A DNA stretch of 27,421 nucleotides from DASSBR01 sp035701285. Its GTDB lineage: Bacteria > Pseudomonadota > Gammaproteobacteria > Natronospirales > DASSBR01. Under the pieces are notes generated by a model. It saw nothing but the letters and a program-made list of their open reading frames with translations. It was not told the DNA's origin and ran no database searches. Positions within the stretch are counted from its first letter, which is position 1; each line of letters begins with the position of its first letter. Where the stretch lies: NCBI GenBank assembly GCA_035701285.1, contig DASSNT010000023.1, positions 1-27,421 on the forward strand, in the 5' to 3' direction. The translations under genes and the position numbers were made by a program. This document shows positions 7,324-15,761 of this stretch, piece after piece.

Positions 7324-8574
7324 CTATTTATATTCCGTTGGCAGCAGAACCTTGAACGTGGTGCCGCGGCCCTCTTCCGACTCGACATCCAGTACCGCGT
7401 CGAGCAGGTCGCACAAGCGGTGGACGATGGCCAGTCCGATGCCTTCGCCGTGGGCGGCAACTTCCGGGGCTGTGGAATCCGGTTGAGCCGGTGATTGGCC
7501 GCCGACGCTGCTCGGCGGCGGGCTGTCTTTCGCTTCATCACCAGCGGCCTCGAGGCTGGCGGCGTATACGCCGCCGCTGGTCTTCAACCCGGGTCCGGTG
7601 TCGCGCACGTGGAATCGCCAGCGCTCCGGCGAATCGCGCTGCCATTCAACCTCGACGCCGCCGCGCGAGGTGTATTTCAGCGCGTTGAGCACCAGGTTCT
7701 GCGCGATGCGCTGCACCTTCATCGCGTCCCCGCGCACCCGCAGCGTTTTCGGTCCCCGCGCCGTCAGCGTCAGCCCTTTGCTTTCGGCGGTGCCCTGCAG
7801 GCCATCGCACAGCTCGCGCAATAGGACCGCTGCATTGAAGCCACTGATCTCCCGGGCTTCGCGCCCGGCCTCCAGTCGCGCCAGATCGAGCAGGTCGTTC
7901 AACATACGGTACAGGCTTTCGCCCGCCTCGCTGATGCGCGTGACGATCGCGCGCGCCTGGTCGTCGAGCGGCCGCTGCGCCAGAACATGGCTGGCCAGGC
8001 GGATGGCCTGCAGGCTGCCGCGCAAGTCGTGCGAAGCCTGATGAAGATTCTCGCTGCGAAGCTGATCGAGTTCGTCGCGCTCGCCGAGCAGAACTTCGAG
8101 ATCGCGCAGCCGTGCCTCGGCCTGCACCCGCAGGCGCGAGTGATATTCGGTCAGGCTGGCGGTGATGGCGTCGAGTATCGCCTGCGACAGCAACCCGTAA
8201 GCCTGCTGGAACGACTCGGCATCCAGACCGGCCGGCTCCCGCAACGCACCAATACGTTTCATCAGCACGCGGTGCAGCAGCGCCCACTCCTGAACGACCT
8301 GTTCGACAGGCCGGCCCTGCTGCCAGCGGTGGGCGCCGTGCTCCTGAGCGGTTCTGCCCGCCTCGTGGCCGTTCTCGCCGCGAAATGCTGCGGCGAGGCG
8401 CTCCAGGAACTGTGGAATATGATCGTAAAATTCGGAACGCGACATTTCCGCGAGCATCGACTGCTCGTCGTCATCGTCGGCGGCGGTCTTCCAGTCCGCC
8501 AGAATGGCGTCGCGCTGCTGCGCCAGATGCTCCGCGAGGGCCCGGAGCCCATCGGCATTCGGTTTGTCAGCCAT
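7324..8574 (-). CDS. Sensor histidine kinase with RsbRD-like N-terminal domain
   Basis: Predicted soluble histidine kinase (416 residues) with no membrane segment. Residues about 10-140 resemble the helical RsbRD N-terminal sensor domain, followed by a coiled-coil linker. The phospho-acceptor His182 is in SHDLRG. The ATPase domain has an N-box (NLVLNALKYT, about 293-302) and a G1 box DTGPG at 325-329, with G2 GEGIG at 376-380. The usual F-box/ATP-lid is absent. A 45-residue linker rich in Ser, Pro, Gly and Ala replaces it. No response regulator gene is nearby. The start overlaps the stop of the upstream GH15 gene by 8 nt, so it is the last gene of that operon. The signal sensed is unknown. 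Confidence 0.9.
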   Translation of the reverse strand: MADKPNADGLRALAEHLAQQRDAILADWKTAADDDDEQSMLAEMSRSEFYDHIPQFLERLAAAFRGENGHEAGRTAQEHGAHRWQQGRPVEQVVQEWALLHRVLMKRIGALREPAGLDAESFQQAYGLLSQAILDAITASLTEYHSRLRVQAEARLRDLEVLLGERDELDQLRSENLHQASHDLRGSLQAIRLASHVLAQRPLDDQARAIVTRISEAGESLYRMLNDLLDLARLEAGREAREISGFNAAVLLRELCDGLQGTAESKGLTLTARGPKTLRVRGDAMKVQRIAQNLVLNALKYTSRGGVEVEWQRDSPERWRFHVRDTGPGLKTSGGVYAASLEAAGDEAKDSPPPSSVGGQSPAQPDSTAPEVAAHGEGIGLAIVHRLCDLLDAVLDVESEEGRGTTFKVLLPTEYK

Positions 8575-10393
8575 CTTCGGTAACCTCGGCCGTTTGTTCC
8601 GCGCGATGCTCCGCGGGGCCGGCCTTGTTGACCGTCAGGTTGTGCGCCGTATTGATCAGCCCCACGTGCGAAAACGCCTGCGGAAAATTACCCAGCAGGC
8701 GATGGCTGCGCGGATCGTATTCCTCGGCCAGCAGGCCGACGTCGTTACGGATGGCCAGCAGGCGCTCGAACAGCTCGCGCGCCTCGCGCTCGCGCCCCAT
8801 CATCGCGAGGTTATCGGCAAGCCAGAACGAGCAGACGATAAACGCGCTCTCGGTGCCGGAAACGCCATCGCCGCCTTCCTCCTGCGTGTAACGCATGACG
8901 AAGCCATCCTGCGTCAGATCTTTCTGGATCGCCTCGACAGTGCCCTTGATGCGCGGGTCCTCGGGCGGCAGAAAGCCGACCAGCGCCATCATTAAAAGGG
9001 CCGCGTCCAGTGCCTCGCCGCCATAATACTGCACGAAACTGTTGCGCTTTTTGTTGAAGCCTTTTTCGCAGACTTCGTCGTGAATCGTATCGCGCAGCAT
9101 GCGCCAGTGGTCGATGTCGCCCTCGAGGTCGTAATGCTCGATCGCCTTGACCGCGCGATCCATCGCCACCCAGGCCATCACTTTCGAAAAGGTGAAGTCG
9201 CGCGGCGGCCCACGCATCTCCCAGATGCCGGAGTCCTCGTCGCGCCAGTGGTTCTCGAGGTATTTCAGCAATTCCAGCTGCACGCGCCAGGTGTCGTCAT
9301 CCGGCTGCAGGCCATGGCGGCGCGCGGTATAGAGGCCGTCCATCACTTCGCCGTAGATGTCGATTTGCGTCTGCGTGTAGGCGCCGTTGCCGATGCGCAC
9401 CGGCCTGCTGCCTTCGTAGCCGCTCAGCCAGTCCAGCTCCTGCTCCGGCAGGCGGCGGTCGCCGGCGATGCCGTACATGATCTGCAGCTTTTCGGCGTCG
9501 CCGGCGGCGGCGCGCAGCAGCCATTCGCGCCATTTGCACGCCTCGTCCTTGTAGCCGGACAGGAGCATCGCGTAGAGCGTGAACGTGGCGTCGCGCAGCC
9601 AGGTGTAGCGGTAGTCCCAGTTGCGCTCGCCGCCAATCTGTTCCGGCAGCGAAGTCGTCGCCGCGGCGACCATGCCGCCGGTTTCAATATCGGTGAGCGC
9701 CTTGAGCGTAATCAGCGACCGGATCACCGGCTCGCGCCATTCGCCCTCGACCGGGCACTGGCTGCTCCAGTCCAGCCACCATTGTTCCGTTTCGTCCAGT
9801 GTGTCGGCCGCATCGTGCTCCTCGGGTCCTTCGCGATACGACAGATGCCAGGTCAGCACGCAGGGGATGGTTTCGCCGGCGTTGATGGTAAATTCGGCAA
9901 CGGTCGTTTTGTCGCGCCCGTGCAGATCGAGCGGCGTGCGCAGTTGCAGGGCGTCCGGCCCGACGACTGCCTGCAGGCCGTAGCCGTGTCGCCGCACCCA
10001 CGGCGCGACTTTGCCGTAGCCGAAACGGATGATGGCTTCGAATTGCATCGGCACGCTGCCTTCGAGCCCTTCGACGATACGCACGACGTCGACGACGTTG
10101 ACGTCCTCCCGCGGCAGCGGCATGAAGTCGATCAGCTTGACCTTGCCGGAACTGGTTTCGAATATCGTTTCGAGAATCAGGGTCTCGCCGCAATAGGCGC
10201 GCGTGGTTTTTGTCACTTCGTCCTGAGGCGCGATCAGCCAGCGGCCGTTGCCGCGATCACCGAGCAGCGCGGCGAAGCAGGCGTCGGAATCGAAGCGCGG
10301 CAGGCACAGCCAGTCGATAGAGCCGTCACGGCCGACCAGCGCCGCGCTGCGCATGTTGCCGATCAATGCGTAATCTTCAATGCGTTGTGCCAT
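8567..10393 (-). CDS. GH15 glucoamylase/trehalase-like hydrolase (operon-proximal to the kinase)
   Basis: Glycoside hydrolase family 15 enzyme (608 residues) that should release glucose from an alpha-glucoside such as trehalose, maltodextrin or glycogen fragments. An N-terminal beta-sandwich (about 1-210) begins IEDYALIGNMRSAALVGRDG. The (alpha/alpha)6 barrel follows, with WLRDATFTLYAM, the general-acid candidate Glu392 in GIWEMRG and the general-base candidate Glu515 in TESAFIVCSFWLAD. No signal peptide is seen, so it is cytoplasmic. AAAGGA precedes the ATG. It is 22 bp downstream of a second GH15 gene with the same architecture. Substrate (trehalose or glucan) cannot be decided from sequence alone. 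Confidence 0.93.
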   Translation of the reverse strand: MAQRIEDYALIGNMRSAALVGRDGSIDWLCLPRFDSDACFAALLGDRGNGRWLIAPQDEVTKTTRAYCGETLILETIFETSSGKVKLIDFMPLPREDVNVVDVVRIVEGLEGSVPMQFEAIIRFGYGKVAPWVRRHGYGLQAVVGPDALQLRTPLDLHGRDKTTVAEFTINAGETIPCVLTWHLSYREGPEEHDAADTLDETEQWWLDWSSQCPVEGEWREPVIRSLITLKALTDIETGGMVAAATTSLPEQIGGERNWDYRYTWLRDATFTLYAMLLSGYKDEACKWREWLLRAAAGDAEKLQIMYGIAGDRRLPEQELDWLSGYEGSRPVRIGNGAYTQTQIDIYGEVMDGLYTARRHGLQPDDDTWRVQLELLKYLENHWRDEDSGIWEMRGPPRDFTFSKVMAWVAMDRAVKAIEHYDLEGDIDHWRMLRDTIHDEVCEKGFNKKRNSFVQYYGGEALDAALLMMALVGFLPPEDPRIKGTVEAIQKDLTQDGFVMRYTQEEGGDGVSGTESAFIVCSFWLADNLAMMGREREARELFERLLAIRNDVGLLAEEYDPRSHRLLGNFPQAFSHVGLINTAHNLTVNKAGPAEHRAEQTAEVTEDG

Positions 10394-10415
10394 ATCGAAT
10401 CCTTTCGACGAAGAA

Positions 10416-12173
10416 TCAAGACGTGAGGTTATGCGCCGTGTTGATCAAACCCACGTGCGAAAACGCCTGCGGCATGTTGCCCAGCAACCGGCCGCTCGTC
10501 GGGTCGTACTGCTCCGACAACAAGCCGACGTCGTTACGCACCGACAGGAGCCGTTCAAACATCTCGCGCGCTTCATCCTTGCGCCCCAGCAGAATCAAAT
10601 CGTCAGCCAGCCAGAACGAGCAGACCAGGAACGAGCCTTCACTGGTGCGCCGGCCGAGCCAGTCTGAATAGCGCCAGACGAAACCGTCCTGCGTGAGTTC
10701 CTGTTGAATGGCTTCAATGGTGCCCAGGATGCGCGGGTCGTCAGCCGGAAGAAAGCCGACAATCGGCAGCCGGAGCAACGCCGCGTCGAGCGCCTGCGAG
10801 TCGTAACGCTGCAGGAATGTGTTGCGCTCGGCATCGTAGCCGCGTTCGCAGACTTCCTTGTGAATTGTTTGCGCCAGCGCCCGCCAGCGCTGCGCATCAC
10901 CTTTAAAGCCGAACTGTTCGATCGTCCTGGCAGCGCGGTCCGCCGCCACCCAGGCCATCACTTTGGAGTGGACGTAGTTGGCCTGTTTGCTGCCCAGCTC
11001 CCAGATGCCGGCGCCGGTTTCGCGCCAGTTGCCTTCCAGAAACTCAAGCACGCACAGTTGCGCAGTCCAATCGTACTCGTCCATATCCAGGTTGTGCTCG
11101 TGGGCCGAGTACACGGCGTTTACGATTTCGCCGTAGGCGTCGATCTGGCGCTGCTGGTAGGCCTGGTTGCCGATGTGTACCGGCCGGCTGTTGTCGTAGC
11201 CGCGCAGGTAGTCGAGCTTTTGCTGCGGGAAGCGCCATTCGCCGTCGATGCCATACATCGGCTGCAGATGTTGTGGATGGCCGGCCGACACGCGCAGCAA
11301 CCATTCGCGCCACAACCGTGCTTCTTCGTCATAACCCGATCGCACCAGCGCGTGCAGCGTGAAGGTCGCGTCACGCAACCAGGTGAACCGGTAGTCGTAG
11401 TTCTTCTTGCCGCCGGGGTGCTCCGGCAACGATGTCGTCGGCGCGCCGACCATGCCGCCGGTTTCGCCGTCGGTGAGCGCCTTCAGCGTAATCAGAGAAC
11501 GGATCACGGGCTCACGGTAGTCGTGCGATTTCGAGTAGTGACTGCTCCAGTCGCGCCACCAGCCTTCCGTTTCCTCAAGCGCCTGTTCCGGCCCGCGAGC
11601 TTCGGGCTCCGGACGATAGGCGTTGTGCCACGTCAGCGTGAACGGAACGCGCTGCCCCTTCGACACGGTGAATTCTGCCGTGCAGACATCGTCGCCAGCC
11701 TGCAGCTTTACCGGCGTGCGCAACTGCAGTGCGTGAGGACCGGCAGCACCGTGCCAGCCGTAGTCGCGCAACCGCGCCCAGGGTGCAATGCGTCCGTAGT
11801 CGAAACGGAACAGCGCTTCCATTCGCATCGGCACCACGCCGTCGCGGCCTTCGACGATACGCACCAGGTCAATGGCATGGCCTTCGGAACGCGGCAGCGC
11901 CATGCAGTCGATCAGCGCAACCTCGCCCTCGTCCGTTTTGAACACCGTTTCGAGGACGATGGTTTCGCCGCGATAGCGGCGGCGGGTTGAGACAGGGTCG
12001 CCATTGGGCGCGATCGACCAGTGGCCGTTGTCCGGCGTGCCGACGAGCGCGGCGCAGCAAGCGGCAGCGTTAAAGCGCGGCAGGCACAGCCAGTCGATGG
12101 ATCCGTCCCGACCGACCAGCGCCGCGGTGCGCATGTTGCCGATCAGGGCATAGTCTTCGATGCGTTGAGGCAT
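10416..12173 (-). CDS. GH15 glucoamylase/trehalase-like hydrolase (upstream paralogue)
   Basis: Second GH15 enzyme (585 residues), collinear with its downstream neighbour and clearly a paralogue. It has the same N-terminal IEDYALIGNM block, WLRDATFTLHAL, Glu392 in GIWELGS and Glu512 in SEGSFLVCSFWLADD. Both candidate catalytic glutamates are retained. The residues right after Glu392 differ: the neighbour has MRG and this copy has LGS, which could alter the substrate subsite. AAAGGGA precedes the ATG, 26 bp after the SDR stop. It has no signal peptide and is predicted cytoplasmic. The pair looks like a duplication that diverged to cover different alpha-glucosides. Confidence 0.92.
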   Translation of the reverse strand: MPQRIEDYALIGNMRTAALVGRDGSIDWLCLPRFNAAACCAALVGTPDNGHWSIAPNGDPVSTRRRYRGETIVLETVFKTDEGEVALIDCMALPRSEGHAIDLVRIVEGRDGVVPMRMEALFRFDYGRIAPWARLRDYGWHGAAGPHALQLRTPVKLQAGDDVCTAEFTVSKGQRVPFTLTWHNAYRPEPEARGPEQALEETEGWWRDWSSHYSKSHDYREPVIRSLITLKALTDGETGGMVGAPTTSLPEHPGGKKNYDYRFTWLRDATFTLHALVRSGYDEEARLWREWLLRVSAGHPQHLQPMYGIDGEWRFPQQKLDYLRGYDNSRPVHIGNQAYQQRQIDAYGEIVNAVYSAHEHNLDMDEYDWTAQLCVLEFLEGNWRETGAGIWELGSKQANYVHSKVMAWVAADRAARTIEQFGFKGDAQRWRALAQTIHKEVCERGYDAERNTFLQRYDSQALDAALLRLPIVGFLPADDPRILGTIEAIQQELTQDGFVWRYSDWLGRRTSEGSFLVCSFWLADDLILLGRKDEAREMFERLLSVRNDVGLLSEQYDPTSGRLLGNMPQAFSHVGLINTAHNLTS

Positions 12174-12199
12174 CCGAATTCCCTTTCATTTATTTTGCT

Positions 12200-13015
12200 T
12201 CAGCCTTCTCCGGTGCTGAACGATGGGTAAAGTGTCATGCCTCCGTCCACGACGAGTGTCGTGCCGGTGACATAATCAGACGCGTCACAGCACAACCAGA
12301 CGATTGCGTTGCCGACGTCGGCGGCATCGCCGACGCGGCCGTACGGAATCATTTTCAGCAGCTTGTCGAGCGCCTCTTCGGTTGCCCACGCCGCGCGATT
12401 GATGGCCGTCTTGATGGCACCCGGCGCGACTGCATTCACGCGGATCCTCCGCGACGCAAACTCCTGCGCCAGTGTCTGAACCAGCAGCATCACGCCGCCC
12501 TTGGACGCCGCGTAATTCGCGTGCCTGGCCCACGGGATGCGCTGATGCACAGAACTGATGCAGACAATCTTGCCCGTGGCGCGAGATATGTCGGGCTGCT
12601 CGCCGCGGCGAAGAAATTCTCGAATGGCGGCACGCGAGCACAGGAACTGGCCGGTCAGGTTGACGTCGATGACCTCCTGCCATTCGGCCAGCGTCATCTC
12701 CGTAAAGGCTTTGTCCTTTTCGATGCCGGCGTTGTTAACCAGAATGTGCAGCGTGCCGAAGCGCTCGCACGCCCGCGTGAACATGGCGTCCACCTGCGCT
12801 TCGTTGCTGACGTCGGCCTCGACAGCCATCGCCTGGCCGCCCTGCTCTTCAATCTTTTGGACGACCTCCTCGGCTGGATCCCGGCTGCCGATGTAGTTGA
12901 TAACGACCGAGGCACCGGCCTCGGCGAGAGAATACGCAGCCTGCCGGCCAATGCCGGAACTGGCACCGGTGACGAGCGCCACCTGATTTTGAAGGGAGAG
13001 GGGTCGGTCGGGCAT
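12200..13015 (-). CDS. SDR oxidoreductase, glucose 1-dehydrogenase-like
   Basis: Classical short-chain dehydrogenase (271 residues) using NAD(P). The Rossmann motif TGASSGIG is at 16-23 and NNAG at 94-97. The catalytic residues are Ser155, Tyr168 and Lys172 (YAASK). The C-terminus (about 250-260) has YVTGTTLVVDGGMTLYPSF. Overall length and motifs match the glucose 1-dehydrogenase group, but SDR substrate calls from motifs alone are weak. It begins a tight operon with the two GH15 genes and the kinase. That context supports glucose, released by GH15, as the substrate. The ribosome site is poor. Confidence 0.88.
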   Translation of the reverse strand: MPDRPLSLQNQVALVTGASSGIGRQAAYSLAEAGASVVINYIGSRDPAEEVVQKIEEQGGQAMAVEADVSNEAQVDAMFTRACERFGTLHILVNNAGIEKDKAFTEMTLAEWQEVIDVNLTGQFLCSRAAIREFLRRGEQPDISRATGKIVCISSVHQRIPWARHANYAASKGGVMLLVQTLAQEFASRRIRVNAVAPGAIKTAINRAAWATEEALDKLLKMIPYGRVGDAADVGNAIVWLCCDASDYVTGTTLVVDGGMTLYPSFSTGEG

Positions 13016-13064
13016 GGCACATCCGTGGCCGTATTTTCATATGCCAGCCTAACACGCTGCCGGA

Positions 13065-13100
13065 AAGAAGTCAGGAGCGGCGAGCATGCGTCGCCGCTCC
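13065..13100 (-). terminator. Probable terminator after csbD
   Basis: A perfect 10-bp stem at 13074-13100 (GGAGCGGCGA paired with TCGCCGCTCC, 7-nt loop) follows the CsbD stop on the minus strand and is trailed by TGACTTCTTT. The T-rich trail is imperfect. It would separate the hemerythrin-CsbD pair from the SDR-GH15 operon. Confidence 0.55.
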
Positions 13101-13113
13101 CGTTCCGGCCGAA

Positions 13114-13284
13114 TCAATGACGGGTTTCGTCCTTCGCTTCGCCGTATTGCCGTTGCACCTTGCCGGCGCCTTTCTCGACCTTGCCTTTGGCCTCGGTGGA
13201 CTTGTCGTCCGTGGCCTTGCCGGCCGCTTCCTTCACCGAACCCTTCACTTCTTTTGAAGCGCCCTTGGCGCGATCCTTGTCCAT
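13114..13284 (-). CDS. CsbD family stress protein
   Basis: Small (56 residues), highly charged, Lys/Glu/Ala-rich hydrophilic protein of the CsbD/YjbJ family, which is induced by general stress in many bacteria; its molecular function is unclear. Repeats of the KGKVEKGAGKV type are visible. The ATG at 13284 is chosen because AAGGAG lies 6 nt upstream; the in-frame ATG at 13290 would leave no spacing. The gene starts 10 bp after the hemerythrin stop and is probably co-transcribed with it. Confidence 0.9.
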   Translation of the reverse strand: MDKDRAKGASKEVKGSVKEAAGKATDDKSTEAKGKVEKGAGKVQRQYGEAKDETRH

Positions 13285-13294
13285 GGTCATCTCC

Positions 13295-13756
13295 TTATGC
13301 TGCCTTGAGATGCTCCTCTCGGTCGTGCATCTCGTGCTGGAATTCTTCCGCAATCTTCTCCGCCTGGTCTTCGCTCAGCAGCTCCTGGGCCTGCGGAAAC
13401 AGTTCATTTTCTTCATCCTCGATATGATGCTCAAGCTCCTTCTTGATGTCCTTGAGCATGGGGAGCCACTGCGCGTCGGTCGGCTCGATCTGCATCCACT
13501 CGCGCAACATCTCATTCGCCTGTTCGTGCTCCTGCTGATGTTCCCTGATGTGATTCTTGATCCCGTCGTATTTTTCAAGGCGCTTGTAAAAGCACTTCGA
13601 CTCCGCCTCGTGGTGCGCGATAACTTCTATCGCGACCAGATGGCCTTTCTCGCGACGCATCTTCTCGTCGCTTTCGTCGGAATCCACCAGCTTGTCCAGA
13701 ATCTCCCGGGCTTCGCTGTGGACCTTCTTCAAAACCTCGTAGATATCCTTCGCCAT
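13295..13756 (-). CDS. Hemerythrin HHE-domain protein
   Basis: Predicted non-heme diiron four-helix protein (153 residues). The pattern of metal ligands is visible: His13, the HHE at 48-50, His73 and His77, and the HHIEDEENELFP segment with His110/111 and Glu115/116. Such proteins bind O2 or NO or sense iron and redox; the exact role is not shown here. GAGGTGA lies upstream of the ATG. It heads a two-gene unit with csbD and is divergent from the ThDP enzyme, so stress-related control of both directions is plausible. Confidence 0.92.
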   Translation of the reverse strand: MAKDIYEVLKKVHSEAREILDKLVDSDESDEKMRREKGHLVAIEVIAHHEAESKCFYKRLEKYDGIKNHIREHQQEHEQANEMLREWMQIEPTDAQWLPMLKDIKKELEHHIEDEENELFPQAQELLSEDQAEKIAEEFQHEMHDREEHLKAA

Positions 13757-13880
13757 AAGTCACCTCGGTCCATTGTCATGTTCGGCATCGGCAGGTTCGC
13801 AAGCGGGATGGCAACGGTCAATTAGCAACGCTACCGGTCCGTGTGAGGGTTTCTTCCCGGTCGGCAACGGCCGGCGCCGG

Positions 13881-13889
13881 TGCTATAGT
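13881..13889 (+). promoter_or_regulatory. Possible extended -10 promoter for the ThDP enzyme gene
   Basis: TGCTATAGT matches the extended -10 pattern TGn-TATAAT with one mismatch, about 60 bp before the start codon. No good -35 box is present, which suits an extended -10 or a sigma-S-type promoter. The neighbouring stress genes make sigma-S control plausible, but this is inference. Confidence 0.4.
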
Positions 13890-13948
13890 GGTCAGGCAGT
13901 TTTCCACGGATTGATTCCACATCGCGTTCGGGCATGGAGGCCACCATC

Positions 13949-15745
13949 ATGAGCAGCGAAACAGTCGCCGATTTCATTCTCAAGAGACTTTCCTCCTGGG
14001 GCGTCAAACGGATCTTCGGCTTTCCCGGCGACGGCATCAACGGGTTGACCGGCGCGTTGAACCGCGCCAGCGACAAGTTCGAATTCGTTCAGGTGCGCCA
14101 TGAGGAAATGGCAGCATTCATGGCGTGCGCGCACGCCAAGTTCACCGGCGAAATCGGCGTCTGCCTCGCCACCTCCGGGCCCGGCGCTATCCATCTGCTA
14201 AACGGCCTGTACGATGCGAAAAAGGATCATCAGCCGGTGCTGGCCATCGTCGGCCAGCAATCGCGCAACGCGCTTGGCGGCGACTATCAGCAGGAAGTCG
14301 ACCTGACTTCGCTGTTCAAGGATGTTGCCAATCAGTACGTGCACATGGCGGCAAAGGCCGGGCAGGTACGCCATCTGGTCGACCGCGCCATCCGCATCGC
14401 CAAATGCGAACAATCGGTCACCTGCCTGGTAATTCCGAATGACCTCGCAGAATCGGAGGCGGTGGAAACGCCGCCGCGTTCGCACGGCACGGTCCATTCC
14501 GGCATGGGTTACACATCGCCGCGCATCATTCCCGCGGACGACGATCTGAAACGCGCGGCAATGGTACTGAACGAAGGCAAGAAAGTAGGCATGCTGGTCG
14601 GCCAGGGCGCGCTGAATGCGACCGACGAGGTGATCGAAGTCGCCGAAATTCTCGGCGCCGGCGTCGCGAAAGCACTGATGGGCCGCGCTTCGCCGCCGGA
14701 CGATCTACCGTTCGTCACCGGTTCAATCGGCCTGCTCGGCACCAACGCGAGCTGGGAGCTGATGACGGGCTGCGACACGTTCTTCATGATCGGCTCGGCG
14801 TTTCCGTACTCTGAGTTTCTGCCTGAGGAAGGCCAGGCGCGCGGTGTGCAGATCGATATCGACGGCCGCATGGTCGGTCTGCGCTACCCGATGGAAGTAA
14901 ACCTGGTTGGCGACAGCAAGGAAACGCTGCGCGCGCTGATCCCGCATCTAAAGCGCAAGGAAGATCGCTCATGGCAGGATCACATCAAGGAAGAAGTCGC
15001 CGAGTGGTGGAACGTGGTCGAGGCGCGCGCGAAGGTCAAAGCCGACCCGCTCAACCCGCAGTACGTGTTCCACGAACTGTCGCCGCGGCTGCCCGACAAC
15101 TGCATCATCACCAGCGACTCGGGCTCGTCCGCCAACTGGTATGCGCGCGACCTCAAGTTCCGCCGCGGCATGATGGGTTCGTTGTCCGGCGGGCTCGCGT
15201 CAATGGGTTCAGGCGTGCCGTATGCGATCGCCGCCAAGTTCGCCTATCCGGACCGGCCGGTGATCGCACTGGTCGGCGACGGCGCGATGCAGATGAACGG
15301 CATGAACGAACTGCTCACGATCGCCAAGTACTGGAAGAAATGGAGCACCCCGAATCTGGTCGTGATGGTACTCAACAACCGTGATCTGAACCAGGTGACC
15401 TGGGAACAGCGCGTGAAGGCCGGCGACCCGAAATTCTCCGGCTCTCAGGACATCCCGGACTTCCCATACGCCGAGTACGCCAAGCTGATTGGCCTGGAAG
15501 GCATCAAGGTAGACGAACCCGACCAGGTCGGCGGCGCCTGGGACCGAGCGCTGAAAGCCGACAAGCCGGTCGTGCTCGAAGCCTACTGCGACCCGAACAT
15601 TCCGCCGCTGCCGCCGCGCATCAAGGCGAAGCAGGCCAAGGCGTACATGTCGGCGCTGCTGCACGGCGACCCCGACGCCTACGGCATCGTCAAGATGTCG
15701 ACCAAGGAAATGTTGCGGAGTATGGGCGCCGAGGCCGAAAGCTGA
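13949..15745 (+). CDS. ThDP-dependent pyruvate oxidase/dehydrogenase-like enzyme (PoxB-like)
   Basis: Thiamine diphosphate enzyme (598 residues) closest in pattern to pyruvate:quinone oxidoreductase PoxB, which oxidises pyruvate to acetate and CO2. The N-terminal domain starts with VADFILKRLSSWGVKRIFGF, and the ThDP-activating glutamate lies in RHEEMAAF (Glu52/53). SGPGAIHLLNG follows. The ThDP-binding motif starts at GDG 443-445 and ends in NNRDLNQ about 30 residues later. ATG 13949 is preferred to ATG 13934 because GGAGG lies 8 nt upstream. The C-terminus lacks an obvious quinone/membrane peptide. Acetolactate synthase-like or glyoxylate carboligase-like activity cannot be excluded. The gene is followed within 16 bp by an enolase-superfamily gene. 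Confidence 0.88.
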   Translation: MSSETVADFILKRLSSWGVKRIFGFPGDGINGLTGALNRASDKFEFVQVRHEEMAAFMACAHAKFTGEIGVCLATSGPGAIHLLNGLYDAKKDHQPVLAIVGQQSRNALGGDYQQEVDLTSLFKDVANQYVHMAAKAGQVRHLVDRAIRIAKCEQSVTCLVIPNDLAESEAVETPPRSHGTVHSGMGYTSPRIIPADDDLKRAAMVLNEGKKVGMLVGQGALNATDEVIEVAEILGAGVAKALMGRASPPDDLPFVTGSIGLLGTNASWELMTGCDTFFMIGSAFPYSEFLPEEGQARGVQIDIDGRMVGLRYPMEVNLVGDSKETLRALIPHLKRKEDRSWQDHIKEEVAEWWNVVEARAKVKADPLNPQYVFHELSPRLPDNCIITSDSGSSANWYARDLKFRRGMMGSLSGGLASMGSGVPYAIAAKFAYPDRPVIALVGDGAMQMNGMNELLTIAKYWKKWSTPNLVVMVLNNRDLNQVTWEQRVKAGDPKFSGSQDIPDFPYAEYAKLIGLEGIKVDEPDQVGGAWDRALKADKPVVLEAYCDPNIPPLPPRIKAKQAKAYMSALLHGDPDAYGIVKMSTKEMLRSMGAEAES

Positions 15746-15761
15746 TCGCCGGCGGCTATCG

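Noticed and set aside
9080..10426. A 448-codon open frame on the plus strand opposite the GH15 gene at 8567-10393
   Set aside because: It is antisense to a clearly conserved GH15 gene, has no recognisable domain, and long antisense frames are common in GC-rich DNA.
10704..11990. A 428-codon open frame on the plus strand opposite the second GH15 gene
   Set aside because: Same reason: it mirrors the real gene, with residue composition typical of reverse-strand reading.
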